From Roseovarius nitratireducens (GTDB lineage Bacteria; Pseudomonadota; Alphaproteobacteria; Rhodobacterales; Rhodobacteraceae): a stretch of 64,000 bases of DNA. The position numbers and the translations under genes were made by a program. The stretch lies in NCBI RefSeq assembly GCF_002925845.1, contig NZ_PDNI01000065.1, forward strand, positions 1-64,000. Direction: 5' to 3'. The notes under the pieces are model-generated. The model was not told the origin of the DNA, made no database searches, and worked only from the letters and a program-made list of their open reading frames with translations. Positions 39,197-47,565 of the stretch are shown in pieces. How positions within the stretch are numbered: position 1 is the stretch's first letter; each line of letters begins with the position of its first letter.

Positions 39197-39364
39197 ATGA
39201 TCGTCATTATCGGCGCAATACTCGGGGCCGCGGGGGGCAGCATGATCGCGTGGCGGCGCAAGGGCAAGCTGGCCGACATCCTGCTCTACGCCTTCGTCTA
39301 CGGTCTGATCTTCGCGCTTGCGGGTCTGTTCCTCACCCTGATCCTGCACCGCGCCTCCGTGTGA
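39197..39364 (+). CDS. 55-residue membrane protein
   Basis: The frame MIVIIGAILGAAGGSMIAWR ... LADILLYAFVYGLIFALAGLFLTLIL contains two hydrophobic helices separated by a basic loop (RRKGK), predicting a hairpin in the inner membrane with that loop in the cytoplasm. It starts 3 bases after the DUF2927 stop and ends 7 bases before the VWA gene, so cotranscription is nearly certain. Function unknown. Confidence 0.75.
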   Translation: MIVIIGAILGAAGGSMIAWRRKGKLADILLYAFVYGLIFALAGLFLTLILHRASV

Positions 39365-39371
39365 GGCAACG

Positions 39372-40556
39372 ATGTTCCTGCCCTTCTTCGAGTCCCTCCG
39401 ACAGGGCGGCGTGCCGGTCTCTCTGCGCGAGTACCTGACCTTTCTGGAGGCGGTGCGCGCCGGGCTCGTCACTTACGACATCGAGGCGTTCTACTACCTC
39501 GCGCGCAGCGCGATGGTAAAGGACGAGCGCCACATCGACCGCTTCGACCGCGCCTTTGCCGCCAGCTTCAAGGGGCTGGAAAGCATCAGCGCCGAGGACG
39601 TGCTCGAAGCCGTTGACCTGCCCGCCGACTGGCTGGAAAAGATGACCGAGAAGCACCTCACCCCAGAGGAAAAAGCCGAGATCGAGGCACTTGGCGGCTT
39701 CGAGCGCCTGATGGAAACGCTCAAGGACCGTCTCCGCGAACAGGAGGGCCGCCACCAGGGCGGGTCGAAATGGATCGGCACGGCTGGCACCTCGCCCTTC
39801 GGCGCCTACGGCTACAACCCCGAGGGCGTGCGCATCGGCCAGAACGAGAGCCGCCACCGCCGCGCCGTCAAGGTCTGGGACAAGCGCGAATTCCGCAATC
39901 TCGACGACAGCGTCGAGATCGGCACCCGCAACATCAAGGTGGCGCTCAAGCGGCTACGGCAATGGGCGCGCGACGGTGCAAACGAAGAGCTGGACCTCGA
40001 CGGCACGATCCGCGCCACCGCCGAGCATGGCTATCTCGACGTGATAACCCGACCCGAGCGGCGCAACGCCGTCAAGGTGCTGCTGTTTCTCGATGTGGGC
40101 GGCTCGATGGACCCGCATATCAAGGTGGTGGAAGAGCTGTTTTCGGCCGCGCGCGCCGAGTTCAAGCATCTCGAATACTACTATTTCCACAACTGCCTCT
40201 ACGAGGGCGTCTGGCGCGACAACGCCCGGCGCTGGAACGCGCAGACGCCCACCTGGGAGGTGCTCAACACCTACGGGCCGGATTACAAGTGCATCTTCGT
40301 CGGCGATGCCAGCATGTCACCTTACGAGATCGCCTATCCCGGCGGCGCCAACGAGCACTGGAACGCCGAAGCCGGGCAGGTCTGGCTGGAACGCGCCCGC
40401 GCGCAATGGCCCGACCACCTCTGGATCAACCCGGTGCCCCGGCGCGAGTGGGACTACACCCATTCCATCGCCATGATCCGCGAGATTTTCGACGACCGCA
40501 TGGTACCGATGACGCTCGAAGGGCTCGACCAGGGGATGAAGGCACTGGTGCGCTGA
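39372..40556 (+). CDS. CoxE-type VWA domain protein
   Basis: The 394-residue protein is of the CoxE/YeaD-like class: N-terminal LPFFESLRQGGVPVSLREYL, then a VWA domain with the metal-binding MIDAS DVGGSMD (about residue 240). CoxE proteins work with MoxR-type AAA ATPases as metal-centre or complex-assembly factors. No MoxR gene is adjacent here, although it often is in relatives. A molybdenum hydroxylase lies 22 kb away at the right edge, too far to link by position. Confidence 0.9.
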   Translation: MFLPFFESLRQGGVPVSLREYLTFLEAVRAGLVTYDIEAFYYLARSAMVKDERHIDRFDRAFAASFKGLESISAEDVLEAVDLPADWLEKMTEKHLTPEEKAEIEALGGFERLMETLKDRLREQEGRHQGGSKWIGTAGTSPFGAYGYNPEGVRIGQNESRHRRAVKVWDKREFRNLDDSVEIGTRNIKVALKRLRQWARDGANEELDLDGTIRATAEHGYLDVITRPERRNAVKVLLFLDVGGSMDPHIKVVEELFSAARAEFKHLEYYYFHNCLYEGVWRDNARRWNAQTPTWEVLNTYGPDYKCIFVGDASMSPYEIAYPGGANEHWNAEAGQVWLERARAQWPDHLWINPVPRREWDYTHSIAMIREIFDDRMVPMTLEGLDQGMKALVR

Positions 40557-40655
40557 GGGGGCGTCCGTGCTCAGGGGTTGGGGGTGGTCTTGGCCTGGAC
40601 CGGACCTTCCGGTCTTGGCCTACTTGCGCGGAATCAAGGCGCGGAACGCGCCGCC

Positions 40656-40787
40656 GCGCAGCGCCCGACCGCCCCATCGGGCGGGCGCTCCTCAACGTCG
40701 CAAGTAGCTGTAATCTGTGAAGTATCTTGCACCATAAATCGCATAACACAATCCGAACTGCGCCCACCCGGCGGTCGGGCGCTGCGC
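40656..40787. repeat. MITE-like inverted-repeat element, copy B
   Basis: The element is 132 bases long with perfect 18-base terminal inverted repeats, GCGCAGCGCCCGACCGCC (40656-40673) and its complement (40770-40787). It is non-coding and matches copy A at 28313-28448 in the opposite orientation. It sits between convergent genes and could also act as a terminator. Outer flanks carry further imperfect dyads (near 40584 and 40840). No clear target-site duplication is seen. Confidence 0.8.
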
Positions 40788-40849
40788 GGATTCCCAAGCG
40801 TTGCATCCAAAGACCGCTCAGGCCAACACCCCCGGCCAAAACCACCCTC

Positions 40850-41395
40850 TCACCCTCCCGACAGCGCCTTGGCCAGTCGCGGCAGCCGCGCTTTCTTCAA
40901 CAGCGGGCGCATCTCCCAATCTCCCTTCGACAGGTGCCGCGCCTTGGCCAGAACACCATCGGCCACCTCCGCCACCATCCCCGGCTGCGCCTGCCAGATG
41001 CCATGCAGGAACCCATCGGGATCGGCCCGCCACACCCCCTCCTCGGCCAGCACATTGCGCGGGAAATCGCGGGCGTTAAGGGTCAGGATACCGTCCGCCG
41101 ACCCAGCAATGGCGGCGGCCAGAACGTGGGTGTCGGCGGGATCGGGCAGCCACAGCCGCGCCTCCAGCGACGGCTTCCAGGCAACACTTGCCTCGGGCCA
41201 GCGCGCGCCCATCAGCGCCGCCTCGCCCGCCGCCTGCGCCTGCGCATCGGGGCCCAGTTTCGCCGCCGCGTGCAGCCATTCGCCGATGATCCGCTCGGAC
41301 CAGAGCGGGACAAACGCCCCCGCCCCGGCCACGCCGAGGATCATCTCGCGCATCACCGTGGGATAGATCACGCACGTATCCAGAAGCACCCTCAT
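40850..41395 (-). CDS. PIN-domain protein
   Basis: This 181-residue protein begins MRVLLDTCVIYPTVMREMIL and contains the acidic residues of PIN ribonucleases (Asp6, Glu near SERIIGEW, and LPDPADTHVLAAA, GILTLNARDFP). It matches the Rhodobacteraceae family that I recall as RSP_2648-type PIN proteins. No antitoxin partner is adjacent. The start overlaps the upstream methyltransferase stop by 4 bases, so it is more likely an RNA-processing partner than a toxin. Confidence 0.8.
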   Translation of the reverse strand: MRVLLDTCVIYPTVMREMILGVAGAGAFVPLWSERIIGEWLHAAAKLGPDAQAQAAGEAALMGARWPEASVAWKPSLEARLWLPDPADTHVLAAAIAGSADGILTLNARDFPRNVLAEEGVWRADPDGFLHGIWQAQPGMVAEVADGVLAKARHLSKGDWEMRPLLKKARLPRLAKALSGG

Positions 41396-42588
41396 AGCCG
41401 GTAGAACAGCGCCTTTAGGTAGCCGCTCTCGGCAAGGTGGGGGTGCTGCGGATGGTCCGGCCCGGCAAAGCCCGTGTGAATCAGCGCGGCGTCGCGCCCT
41501 GCCCGTCCGATACCGCGCGTGCAGGCGGTGCGGAACCGGGCAAGATCGGCGGCGTGCGAGCACGAGCACAGGCCAAGGTAGCCGTCCGGTGCCACCAGCC
41601 CGGCGGCCAGCCGGGCCACCCGCTCGTAGGCGCGCAGCCCCTTTTCGAGGGCCTTCTTCGACGGCGCGAACGCCGGTGGATCGCAGATCACCACGTCGAA
41701 TTGCGCGCCCTCGCCCGCCAGCGCCTCCATCACCGCGAACGCATCGCCGCGGCGGATCTCTAGCCGGTCAGCCACCCCCGTCCGCTCCGCGCCCTCCCGC
41801 GCCAGGTCGAGCGCCGGGGCCGAGCCGTCCACCGCCAGCGCATGCGTCGCCTCGCCCGCAAGCGCCGCAAGGGCAAAACCGCCGACATGGGAAAACACGT
41901 CGAGCACCCGCACCCCCCGCGCCAGCCGCGCGGCAAAGGCATGGTTGGGCCGCTGGTCGTAGAATATCCCGGTTTTCTGCCCACCCAAGAGATCGGCCAT
42001 GTAGGTGGCCCCGTTCATCGGCACCGGCATCGGCCCCTCAGGCGCGCGACCCGCGAGAACAGAGCTCTCCTCGTCCAGCCCCTCCAGTGTCCGCGCGCGC
42101 CCGGCGGCGTTCTTGAGCACGGTCGTGACGCCGGTGACCGCCTGCACCGCCTCCACGATCTGCGGCAGCAGACCCTCGGCCCAAGCCGCGTTTGGCTGGA
42201 TCACGGCAATATCGTCGAAGCGGTCGATCACCACGCCGGGCAGGCCATCGGCCTCGGCATGAACCAGCCGGTAGAACGGCGCATCGTAGAGCCGCGCCCG
42301 CATCTCGTGGGCGCGCGCCAGCCGCGCCGCGATCCACTCCGAGTCGATCCGCGCGGCCGCGTCACGATCCAGCATCCGCCCCATGATGCGCGAGGCCGGA
42401 TTGACCGCGACCAGACCAAGCGGCGCACGCTCGGCATCCTCCAGCACCGCGATGGTGCCGGGGGCCAGAGCGCGGGTGCGCCGGTCGGTGACGATTTCAT
42501 TGTCGAATACCCACGGTGCGCCGTGGCGGATGGCGCGGGCTTCGGCCTTGGGGCGCAGGCGGATCACGGGATAAGGGGACGATGTCAT
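41392..42588 (-). CDS. rlmI: RlmI-type 23S rRNA methyltransferase
   Basis: The 398-residue protein has an N-terminal PUA RNA-binding domain (VIRLRPKAEARAIRHGAPWVFDNEI) and a Rossmann methyltransferase domain (VLDVFSHVGGFALAALAG). The active-site motifs are DPPAFAPSKK and CSCSH. RlmI methylates C1962 of 23S rRNA on carbon 5. The exact target base here is inferred. It is coupled to the PIN gene. Confidence 0.88.
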   Translation of the reverse strand: MTSSPYPVIRLRPKAEARAIRHGAPWVFDNEIVTDRRTRALAPGTIAVLEDAERAPLGLVAVNPASRIMGRMLDRDAAARIDSEWIAARLARAHEMRARLYDAPFYRLVHAEADGLPGVVIDRFDDIAVIQPNAAWAEGLLPQIVEAVQAVTGVTTVLKNAAGRARTLEGLDEESSVLAGRAPEGPMPVPMNGATYMADLLGGQKTGIFYDQRPNHAFAARLARGVRVLDVFSHVGGFALAALAGEATHALAVDGSAPALDLAREGAERTGVADRLEIRRGDAFAVMEALAGEGAQFDVVICDPPAFAPSKKALEKGLRAYERVARLAAGLVAPDGYLGLCSCSHAADLARFRTACTRGIGRAGRDAALIHTGFAGPDHPQHPHLAESGYLKALFYRL

Positions 42589-42625
42589 GCCGCCCCCTTA
42601 CGCCGTTTCGATTGTTCCGGAAAGC

Positions 42626-43261
42626 TCAGAGTTGGTTGAGCGCGCCGATGAGGCCGAGCGCCTGCGCGCGATAGCCGTCCCCGGCGCCAAGCTCGGCGAG
42701 GATCACGTTCGCCAACTGCCCGGTGATGCGCACCTTCTGCGTAATGCCGCGCCGTTCGGCCGCAATCGCCTTCTGCCCGCCAAGCGCCTTGAAATCGGCC
42801 TTGACGAATTTCGGCTCGGTAAGCGCGACACCGGTCTCGGGATCGCGCAACGTGTAGGTAAACTGGATCGCGTGCACCCCGCCGAAGGTATAGCGTGCCT
42901 TCTCGCTCAGCGCGTGAAATTTCGTCAGCTCGACATCGAGAACCACCGGCACCACGCCCACGGGCAACGCGGCGACGCCGCGTTCGAGCCCCTGCTCGAG
43001 GATCGCCGCCACCTGCGCGTGCCGATCTCCGGGCGGGTCCTCGCGCCAGACGATATCGCCGCCGGGAAGGTAGCGGTTGGCCTCCGACACCCTGAGACTG
43101 CGGGGCACGCGCACGCGTACCTCCTGCACGTCGAGCGACACCGCGGCGGGCCGCAGCGCGGGCGCATCCAGCGGGGCGTTTCTCGTGGCGGTCTCGACGC
43201 TGGCGCAGGCCGAAAGGCCCAGACCGAGCATGAGTGCGGCAATCAATCTGACAAGGTACAT
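42626..43261 (-). CDS. DUF6778-like lipoprotein
   Basis: The 211-residue protein starts at 43261 with a lipoprotein signal MYLVRLIAALMLGLGLSAC (Cys19). The mature domain has beta-rich segments (LDVQEVRVRVPRSLRV, PVVLDVELTKFHALSEKARYTFGGVHAIQFTY) as in DUF6778 proteins. GGAG lies 7 bases before the ATG. Function unknown; an envelope role is inferred. Confidence 0.7.
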   Translation of the reverse strand: MYLVRLIAALMLGLGLSACASVETATRNAPLDAPALRPAAVSLDVQEVRVRVPRSLRVSEANRYLPGGDIVWREDPPGDRHAQVAAILEQGLERGVAALPVGVVPVVLDVELTKFHALSEKARYTFGGVHAIQFTYTLRDPETGVALTEPKFVKADFKALGGQKAIAAERRGITQKVRITGQLANVILAELGAGDGYRAQALGLIGALNQL

Positions 43262-43279
43262 GGTCGTCTCCGTGGACAA

Positions 43280-43297
43280 AGCCTCATTAACGAGGCT
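43280..43297. terminator. Small hairpin between the glnE-side operon and the lipoprotein gene
   Basis: AGCCTC/GAGGCT around ATTAAC can extend outward with a bulge (CAAAG/CTTTG). On the minus strand it follows the 90-residue gene and precedes the lipoprotein start by 19 bases. It could end the glnE transcript or lie in the leader of the next gene. Confidence 0.4.
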
Positions 43298-43369
43298 CTT
43301 TGTGCACGCAGAATACGGCTCGTTTTAGACAAACCCTGTGCATTTCGCGGGCAGGCACCGCGCGGGGGC

Positions 43370-43642
43370 TCAGTCCCGCTTGCGCCCGCGCCAGCCGCCG
43401 CGGCGGCGCGGACTTTCCGCCTGCGCGAGCCCTGCGCGCAGCACCGCCGTCATCGGGTGGTCGGGGGCGTCGGTGGCATGGCGCACCAGCAGCGCCTCGA
43501 GCGCGGCGGGGACCTCCTGCCCCTGCGGCAGCGATAGCGCCCAGTCGAGAAAGATCGACCGGCATTCGCCCTCGTCGATGCCATCGATGCGATAGGCCTC
43601 GCGAATGAGCCCCTTGGGATCGAGTGCGTCGCCACGCGCCAT
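43370..43642 (-). CDS. Conserved 90-residue hypothetical protein
   Basis: The protein MARGDALDPKGLIREAYRID continues with a mostly helical body (CRSIFLDWALSLPQGQEVPAALEALL) and a basic C-terminus (RRRGGWRGRKRD). It starts 3 bases after the glnE stop with GGAGG inside the glnE end, so it is cotranscribed. I do not recognise a domain. Confidence 0.7.
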   Translation of the reverse strand: MARGDALDPKGLIREAYRIDGIDEGECRSIFLDWALSLPQGQEVPAALEALLVRHATDAPDHPMTAVLRAGLAQAESPRRRGGWRGRKRD

Positions 43643-43645
43643 CGC

Positions 43646-46438
43646 CTAGCCTCCCTCGCCCGCGCCAAGCGCCGCGTCGATCACGCAGGCGGCCTCGTCG
43701 CATGTTCTGTCAAGCCGATGCGCGAGCATCTCCAGGCTCTCCTCCCCGGTTTCACGCAGCACAAAGGCCGCCCCCGCCTTGCCGATCCGGTCGGGATCGA
43801 GCGGGCCGTCCCCAAAGAGGCGCGCCACCATCTGCAAGGTGGAGCAAAGCCCGAACGCGGCCTCGAGCGCTGCACCGCCCGCGGCATCCAACCACCCGGA
43901 TGCGACAGCCCCGCGCAACCCCGAGACCGGATCACGCGCGCCATGCCCGACCAGAAGGTTGCCAGCCTGCGCGACCAGCTCCAGCTCCAACAGCCGCCCG
44001 CGCCCCAGCTTGACGTCCCAAGCCCCCTCCGGCGGCTTGGCGCCGGCCACGCGCGCGCGCATGTCGGCCACGGCCCGCAGCACCGGCCCCCGCGCGGCCT
44101 TGTCGGCGATGAGCGCGGTTCGGAACGCCTCGAAATCGTCTGCCAGCCCGGCATCCCCGGCGATCACCCGCGCCCGCGTCAGCGCCAGGTGTTCCCACGT
44201 CCAGGCCTCGTCCGCCTGATAGCTCCGGAAACTCGGCCAGCTTGTCGCCACCGGCCCCTGGTTGCCCGAGGGGCGTAATCGCATGTCCACCTCGTAAAGC
44301 CGCCCCTCCGCCATCGGCGCGGTCAGCGCGGTAATCAGCGCCTGCGTGAGCCGCGCGTAATAGGGCCGGACCGACAGCGGGCGCGGCCCGTCCGAACCCT
44401 CGGCATCGCCCGCGTCATAGATCACGATAAGGTCGAGGTCCGAGCGCGCGTGCAGCCGCCCCGCCCCCAGCGAGCCCATCCCGATCACCGCCGCGCCACG
44501 CCCCGGCGGCACCCCGTGCCTTGTGGCGAACTGCGCCACCACGCGCGGCCAGAGCGCACCGATCACCGCCCCGGCAAGATCGGCGTATTGCGTGCCCGCG
44601 CACGCCGCATCGACCAGCCCGCGCAGGTGGTGCACGCCGACGCGGAAATGCCATTCCTTGTGCCAACGGCGTGCGAGATCGAGGGCACGCTCGTAATCGG
44701 GCTCGGCCTCCAGCCGCTCGGCCAGGGCCGTCTCGAGCGCCCTGCGCCCGGGCCAGGGCGCAAAGAAATCACCTGCGATCACCGCGTCGAACACGCCCGC
44801 GTTGCGCGACAGGTATTGAGCCAGCGACGGTGCGGTGCCGACGATATCAACCAGCAGGTCGATAAGCTGCGGGTTTGCCTCGAACAGTGCAAAGACCTGC
44901 ACCCCGGCGGGCAGCCCACGCAGGAACCCGTCAAAGGCGAGAAGCGCCTCGTCAGGATTGGCCGCACGGGCGAGGCGCGCGAGGATCTCCGGGCGCAGCC
45001 GCTCAAATATCTGCTGCGCGCGTTCCGAGCGCAGCGCCGGGTAGCCGTGCCAGCGCGCGATCACCTCCTCGTCGAACGCGGCCTCCGGCACCTCTTCCGC
45101 CGCGTCCCCACCCGGCGCCTCCTGTCGAAAGAACCCCTCGATCAGGTCATCCACCGTCGCCACACGCTCGGCGATCTCGTCACGCAGCTCGCCGGTCTCG
45201 CGCCCCATGAAGGCGGCGAGCCGGTCGAACTCGGCGGCCGAATTGGGCAACAGATGGGTCTGCGCGTCGCGCAGCATCTGCACGCGGTGCTCGAGTTCGC
45301 GATGAAACCGGTAATTCTCCGTCAGCGTATCCGCCGCCTCTTGCGGCACCCAGCCCTTCTCCGCCAGCCGTGCCAGCCCCTCTACCGTGCCGCGCACCCG
45401 CAGGTCCGGGTCGCGCCCGCCCGCGATCAACTGCCGTGTCTGGGTGAAAAACTCGATCTCGCGGATACCCCCACGGCCCAGCTTGACGTTGTGCCCCTCA
45501 AGGCAGAACGCGCCGCCCAACCCCTTGTGTGCGCGAATGGCCAGCCGCATGTTGTGCGCGTCCTCGATCGCCGCGAAATCCAGGTGCTTGCGCCAGACGA
45601 AGGGCCGTAGCGTGGCGAGGAACCGCTCTCCGGCGGCGAGATCGCCCGCGCAGGGCCGCGCCTTGATCCACGCCGCGCGCTCCCATGTGCGCCCGAGGCT
45701 CTCGTAATAGGTCTCCGCCGCCGCCATCGCCATGCACACGGGCGTGACCGACGGATCGGGGCGCAGCCGCAGGTCAGTGCGAAACACGTAGCCATCGGCG
45801 GTGCGGTCGTTGAGCATGGCCGACATCCTGCGCGTGGCACGCACGAGCGAGGAACGCGCCTCGTGGAAATCGTCGCGCTCGAACCGGGTCTCGTCGAACA
45901 GGCAGATGAGGTCGATATCCGAGCTGTAGTTGAGCTCGCGCGCCCCCATCTTTCCCATCGCGAAAACGACCATACCCGCGCCGGTGGCGATGTCATCCTC
46001 GCCCATACCCGGCAGCTTGCCGCGCCGTATCTCGGTGCCAAGCGCCGCGCGCAGCGCGAGATCGCAGGCAAGATCGGCGAAATCGGTCAGGTGCCCGGTG
46101 ATCTCCTCCAGCGACCACACGCCGCCCAGGTCCGCGAGCCCGGTGATGAGCGCCACCCGCCGCTTGGCGCGGCGCAACTCGGGGCCGAGCCGGTCGGCCC
46201 CGGTCTCGCGCAGATCGTGATGGATGGCCTCCAGCGCCGCCTCGGGGGCCTGCGCCGCGCCGACCAGCCAATCGGCCTCGCTCTCCACGAGCGACTTCAA
46301 GAACGGGCTGCTCCCCGCCGCCCCGGTGACGAGGTCAGCCACCGGGCCGCTCATGCCGGGCGCGTGCCGCAGCGCCTCGGCCCCCTCTTCGGGGGAATAG
46401 GCGCGCGGGCTGCGGGTGAGGCGATCTGCCAGTGTCAT
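43646..46438 (-). CDS. glnE: Glutamine synthetase adenylyltransferase/adenylyl-removing enzyme
   Basis: The 930-residue bifunctional GlnE adenylylates and deadenylylates glutamine synthetase under PII control. Both nucleotidyltransferase domains are visible: N-terminal with YSSDIDLICLFDE and C-terminal with LHARSDLDLIVIYDA, each with the DxD metal pair. Helical linkers such as GRGGIREIEFFTQ lie between. The start at 46438 (MTLADRLTRSPRAYS) is preferred to one 57 bases upstream, whose extension is not family-like. Confidence 0.95.
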   Translation of the reverse strand: MTLADRLTRSPRAYSPEEGAEALRHAPGMSGPVADLVTGAAGSSPFLKSLVESEADWLVGAAQAPEAALEAIHHDLRETGADRLGPELRRAKRRVALITGLADLGGVWSLEEITGHLTDFADLACDLALRAALGTEIRRGKLPGMGEDDIATGAGMVVFAMGKMGARELNYSSDIDLICLFDETRFERDDFHEARSSLVRATRRMSAMLNDRTADGYVFRTDLRLRPDPSVTPVCMAMAAAETYYESLGRTWERAAWIKARPCAGDLAAGERFLATLRPFVWRKHLDFAAIEDAHNMRLAIRAHKGLGGAFCLEGHNVKLGRGGIREIEFFTQTRQLIAGGRDPDLRVRGTVEGLARLAEKGWVPQEAADTLTENYRFHRELEHRVQMLRDAQTHLLPNSAAEFDRLAAFMGRETGELRDEIAERVATVDDLIEGFFRQEAPGGDAAEEVPEAAFDEEVIARWHGYPALRSERAQQIFERLRPEILARLARAANPDEALLAFDGFLRGLPAGVQVFALFEANPQLIDLLVDIVGTAPSLAQYLSRNAGVFDAVIAGDFFAPWPGRRALETALAERLEAEPDYERALDLARRWHKEWHFRVGVHHLRGLVDAACAGTQYADLAGAVIGALWPRVVAQFATRHGVPPGRGAAVIGMGSLGAGRLHARSDLDLIVIYDAGDAEGSDGPRPLSVRPYYARLTQALITALTAPMAEGRLYEVDMRLRPSGNQGPVATSWPSFRSYQADEAWTWEHLALTRARVIAGDAGLADDFEAFRTALIADKAARGPVLRAVADMRARVAGAKPPEGAWDVKLGRGRLLELELVAQAGNLLVGHGARDPVSGLRGAVASGWLDAAGGAALEAAFGLCSTLQMVARLFGDGPLDPDRIGKAGAAFVLRETGEESLEMLAHRLDRTCDEAACVIDAALGAGEGG

Positions 46439-46502
46439 GAGCGCGAGTGATACAGGCGCGGCGGGTCTGGTCAATGGCCCGGCGTCGTGAAACACTGATG
46501 CA

Positions 46503-46535
46503 ATACCGACGGAATACCGACAGGATACAGATGAG
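46503..46535. repeat. Three tandem 11-base repeats overlapping the ybaK start
   Basis: ATACCGACGGA, ATACCGACAGG and ATACAGATGAG repeat with an exact 11-base period. The start codon of the YbaK gene (46531) falls inside the third unit, and the GG of the second is the only likely ribosome-binding element. A similar triplet lies upstream of murD at 29126. Confidence 0.6.
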
Positions 46536-46998
46536 CAAAAGTGTCGCCCGCGTGCGCCGCGCCCTCGCCGGCGCCGGTCTGGATATAGAGCCGATCGAGA
46601 CCGGCAACGCCACCACCGCGCAGATGGCCGCGGACCTCGTGGGCTGCGACGTGGCGCAGATCGCCAAGTCGATCATGTTCCGCGACGAAAGCAGCGGCGA
46701 CGCGATCCTGTTCGTCACCTCTGGTGCCAATCAGGTCGATCTGGCGGCGGCAGGCACTGTGGCAGGCGTGCCCCTGGGCCGCGCCGATGCCGCGCTGATC
46801 CGCGCGCAGACAGGCTTTGCCATCGGCGGGGTCTCGCCCGTGGGTCACCTGACGCCGCCGCGTGCCTTCTTCGATCCGCATTTGCTGCGCTTCGATGAGG
46901 TCTGGGCCGCGGCGGGCACGCCGCGCCACCTGTTCGGGATCGCTCCGGGGCGGCTCATGGAGATTTCCGGGGCTCAACGCGCGGATTTCACCGCCTGA
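46531..46998 (+). CDS. YbaK/ProX-type aminoacyl-tRNA deacylase
   Basis: The 155-residue protein has the YbaK fold: GCDVAQIAKSIMFR, FVTSGANQVDL and the glycine motif FAIGGVSPVGH. The family hydrolyses mischarged tRNAs such as Cys-tRNAPro or Ala-tRNAPro in trans. The start at 46531 (MSKSVARVRRAL) fits the family; in-frame starts further upstream run through the repeat. It is divergent from glnE. Confidence 0.9.
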   Translation: MSKSVARVRRALAGAGLDIEPIETGNATTAQMAADLVGCDVAQIAKSIMFRDESSGDAILFVTSGANQVDLAAAGTVAGVPLGRADAALIRAQTGFAIGGVSPVGHLTPPRAFFDPHLLRFDEVWAAAGTPRHLFGIAPGRLMEISGAQRADFTA

Positions 46999-47037
46999 CC
47001 TCTTGCAATCGGCGGCCCCCTCGCCAAGCTATAGCGC

Positions 47038-47490
47038 ATGGCGATGCACGACACATGGGCCCTGCCCGACCCCGACACGCAACCCGAATTCTACGCCGAT
47101 GTCGCGGCCAAGCGGCTGGTGGCCTTTGTCGTCGATACGCTCGTAATCATCGTGCTGAGCCTTCTGGTGGTGCCCTTTACCGCCTTCACCGGGCTTTTTT
47201 TCTTCCCGGTTCTGATGGCTGTGATCGGGTTTGCCTATCGCGTCGTGACCATCGCGCGCGGCTCGGCCACATGGGGGATGCGCCTCGTCGCGATCGAGTT
47301 CCGCGCCGCCGATGGCCGCCGCTTCGACCTCGGATTGGCCTTTGCGCACACGCTGGGGCTCGCGATCTCTTTCGCGCTGCCGCTGTTGCAGGTGATCTCG
47401 ATTGTGCTGATGCTGACGCGTCCGCGCGGCGAAGGATTGAGCGATCTGGTGCTGGGCACGGTCGCGCTCAACCGTCGCGCCACGATGTAA
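47038..47490 (+). CDS. RDD-family membrane protein
   Basis: This 150-residue protein has the RDD signature (AKRLVAFVVDTLVIIVLSLL, then ATWGMRLVAIEFR) and about three transmembrane helices. Here the RDD motif reads KRLVAFVVD. RDD proteins may transport ions or compatible solutes, but this one cannot be assigned. It stands between ybaK and bpt on the same strand. Confidence 0.85.
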   Translation: MAMHDTWALPDPDTQPEFYADVAAKRLVAFVVDTLVIIVLSLLVVPFTAFTGLFFFPVLMAVIGFAYRVVTIARGSATWGMRLVAIEFRAADGRRFDLGLAFAHTLGLAISFALPLLQVISIVLMLTRPRGEGLSDLVLGTVALNRRATM

Positions 47491-47565
47491 CAGCGCGGTG
47501 ACGTTCCCCTTGGCGGGCCGGGGTTTCGTTGTTAACGTCAGGGCTGAATACCACTGGACACCCGC

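Noticed and set aside
39372-40556. Assembly factor for the CoxL/CoxM enzyme at the right edge
   Set aside because: The genes are 22 kb apart with many unrelated genes between, so position gives no support.
40850-41395. Toxin of a toxin-antitoxin pair
   Set aside because: The PIN gene has no small antitoxin gene next to it and is coupled to an rRNA methyltransferase.
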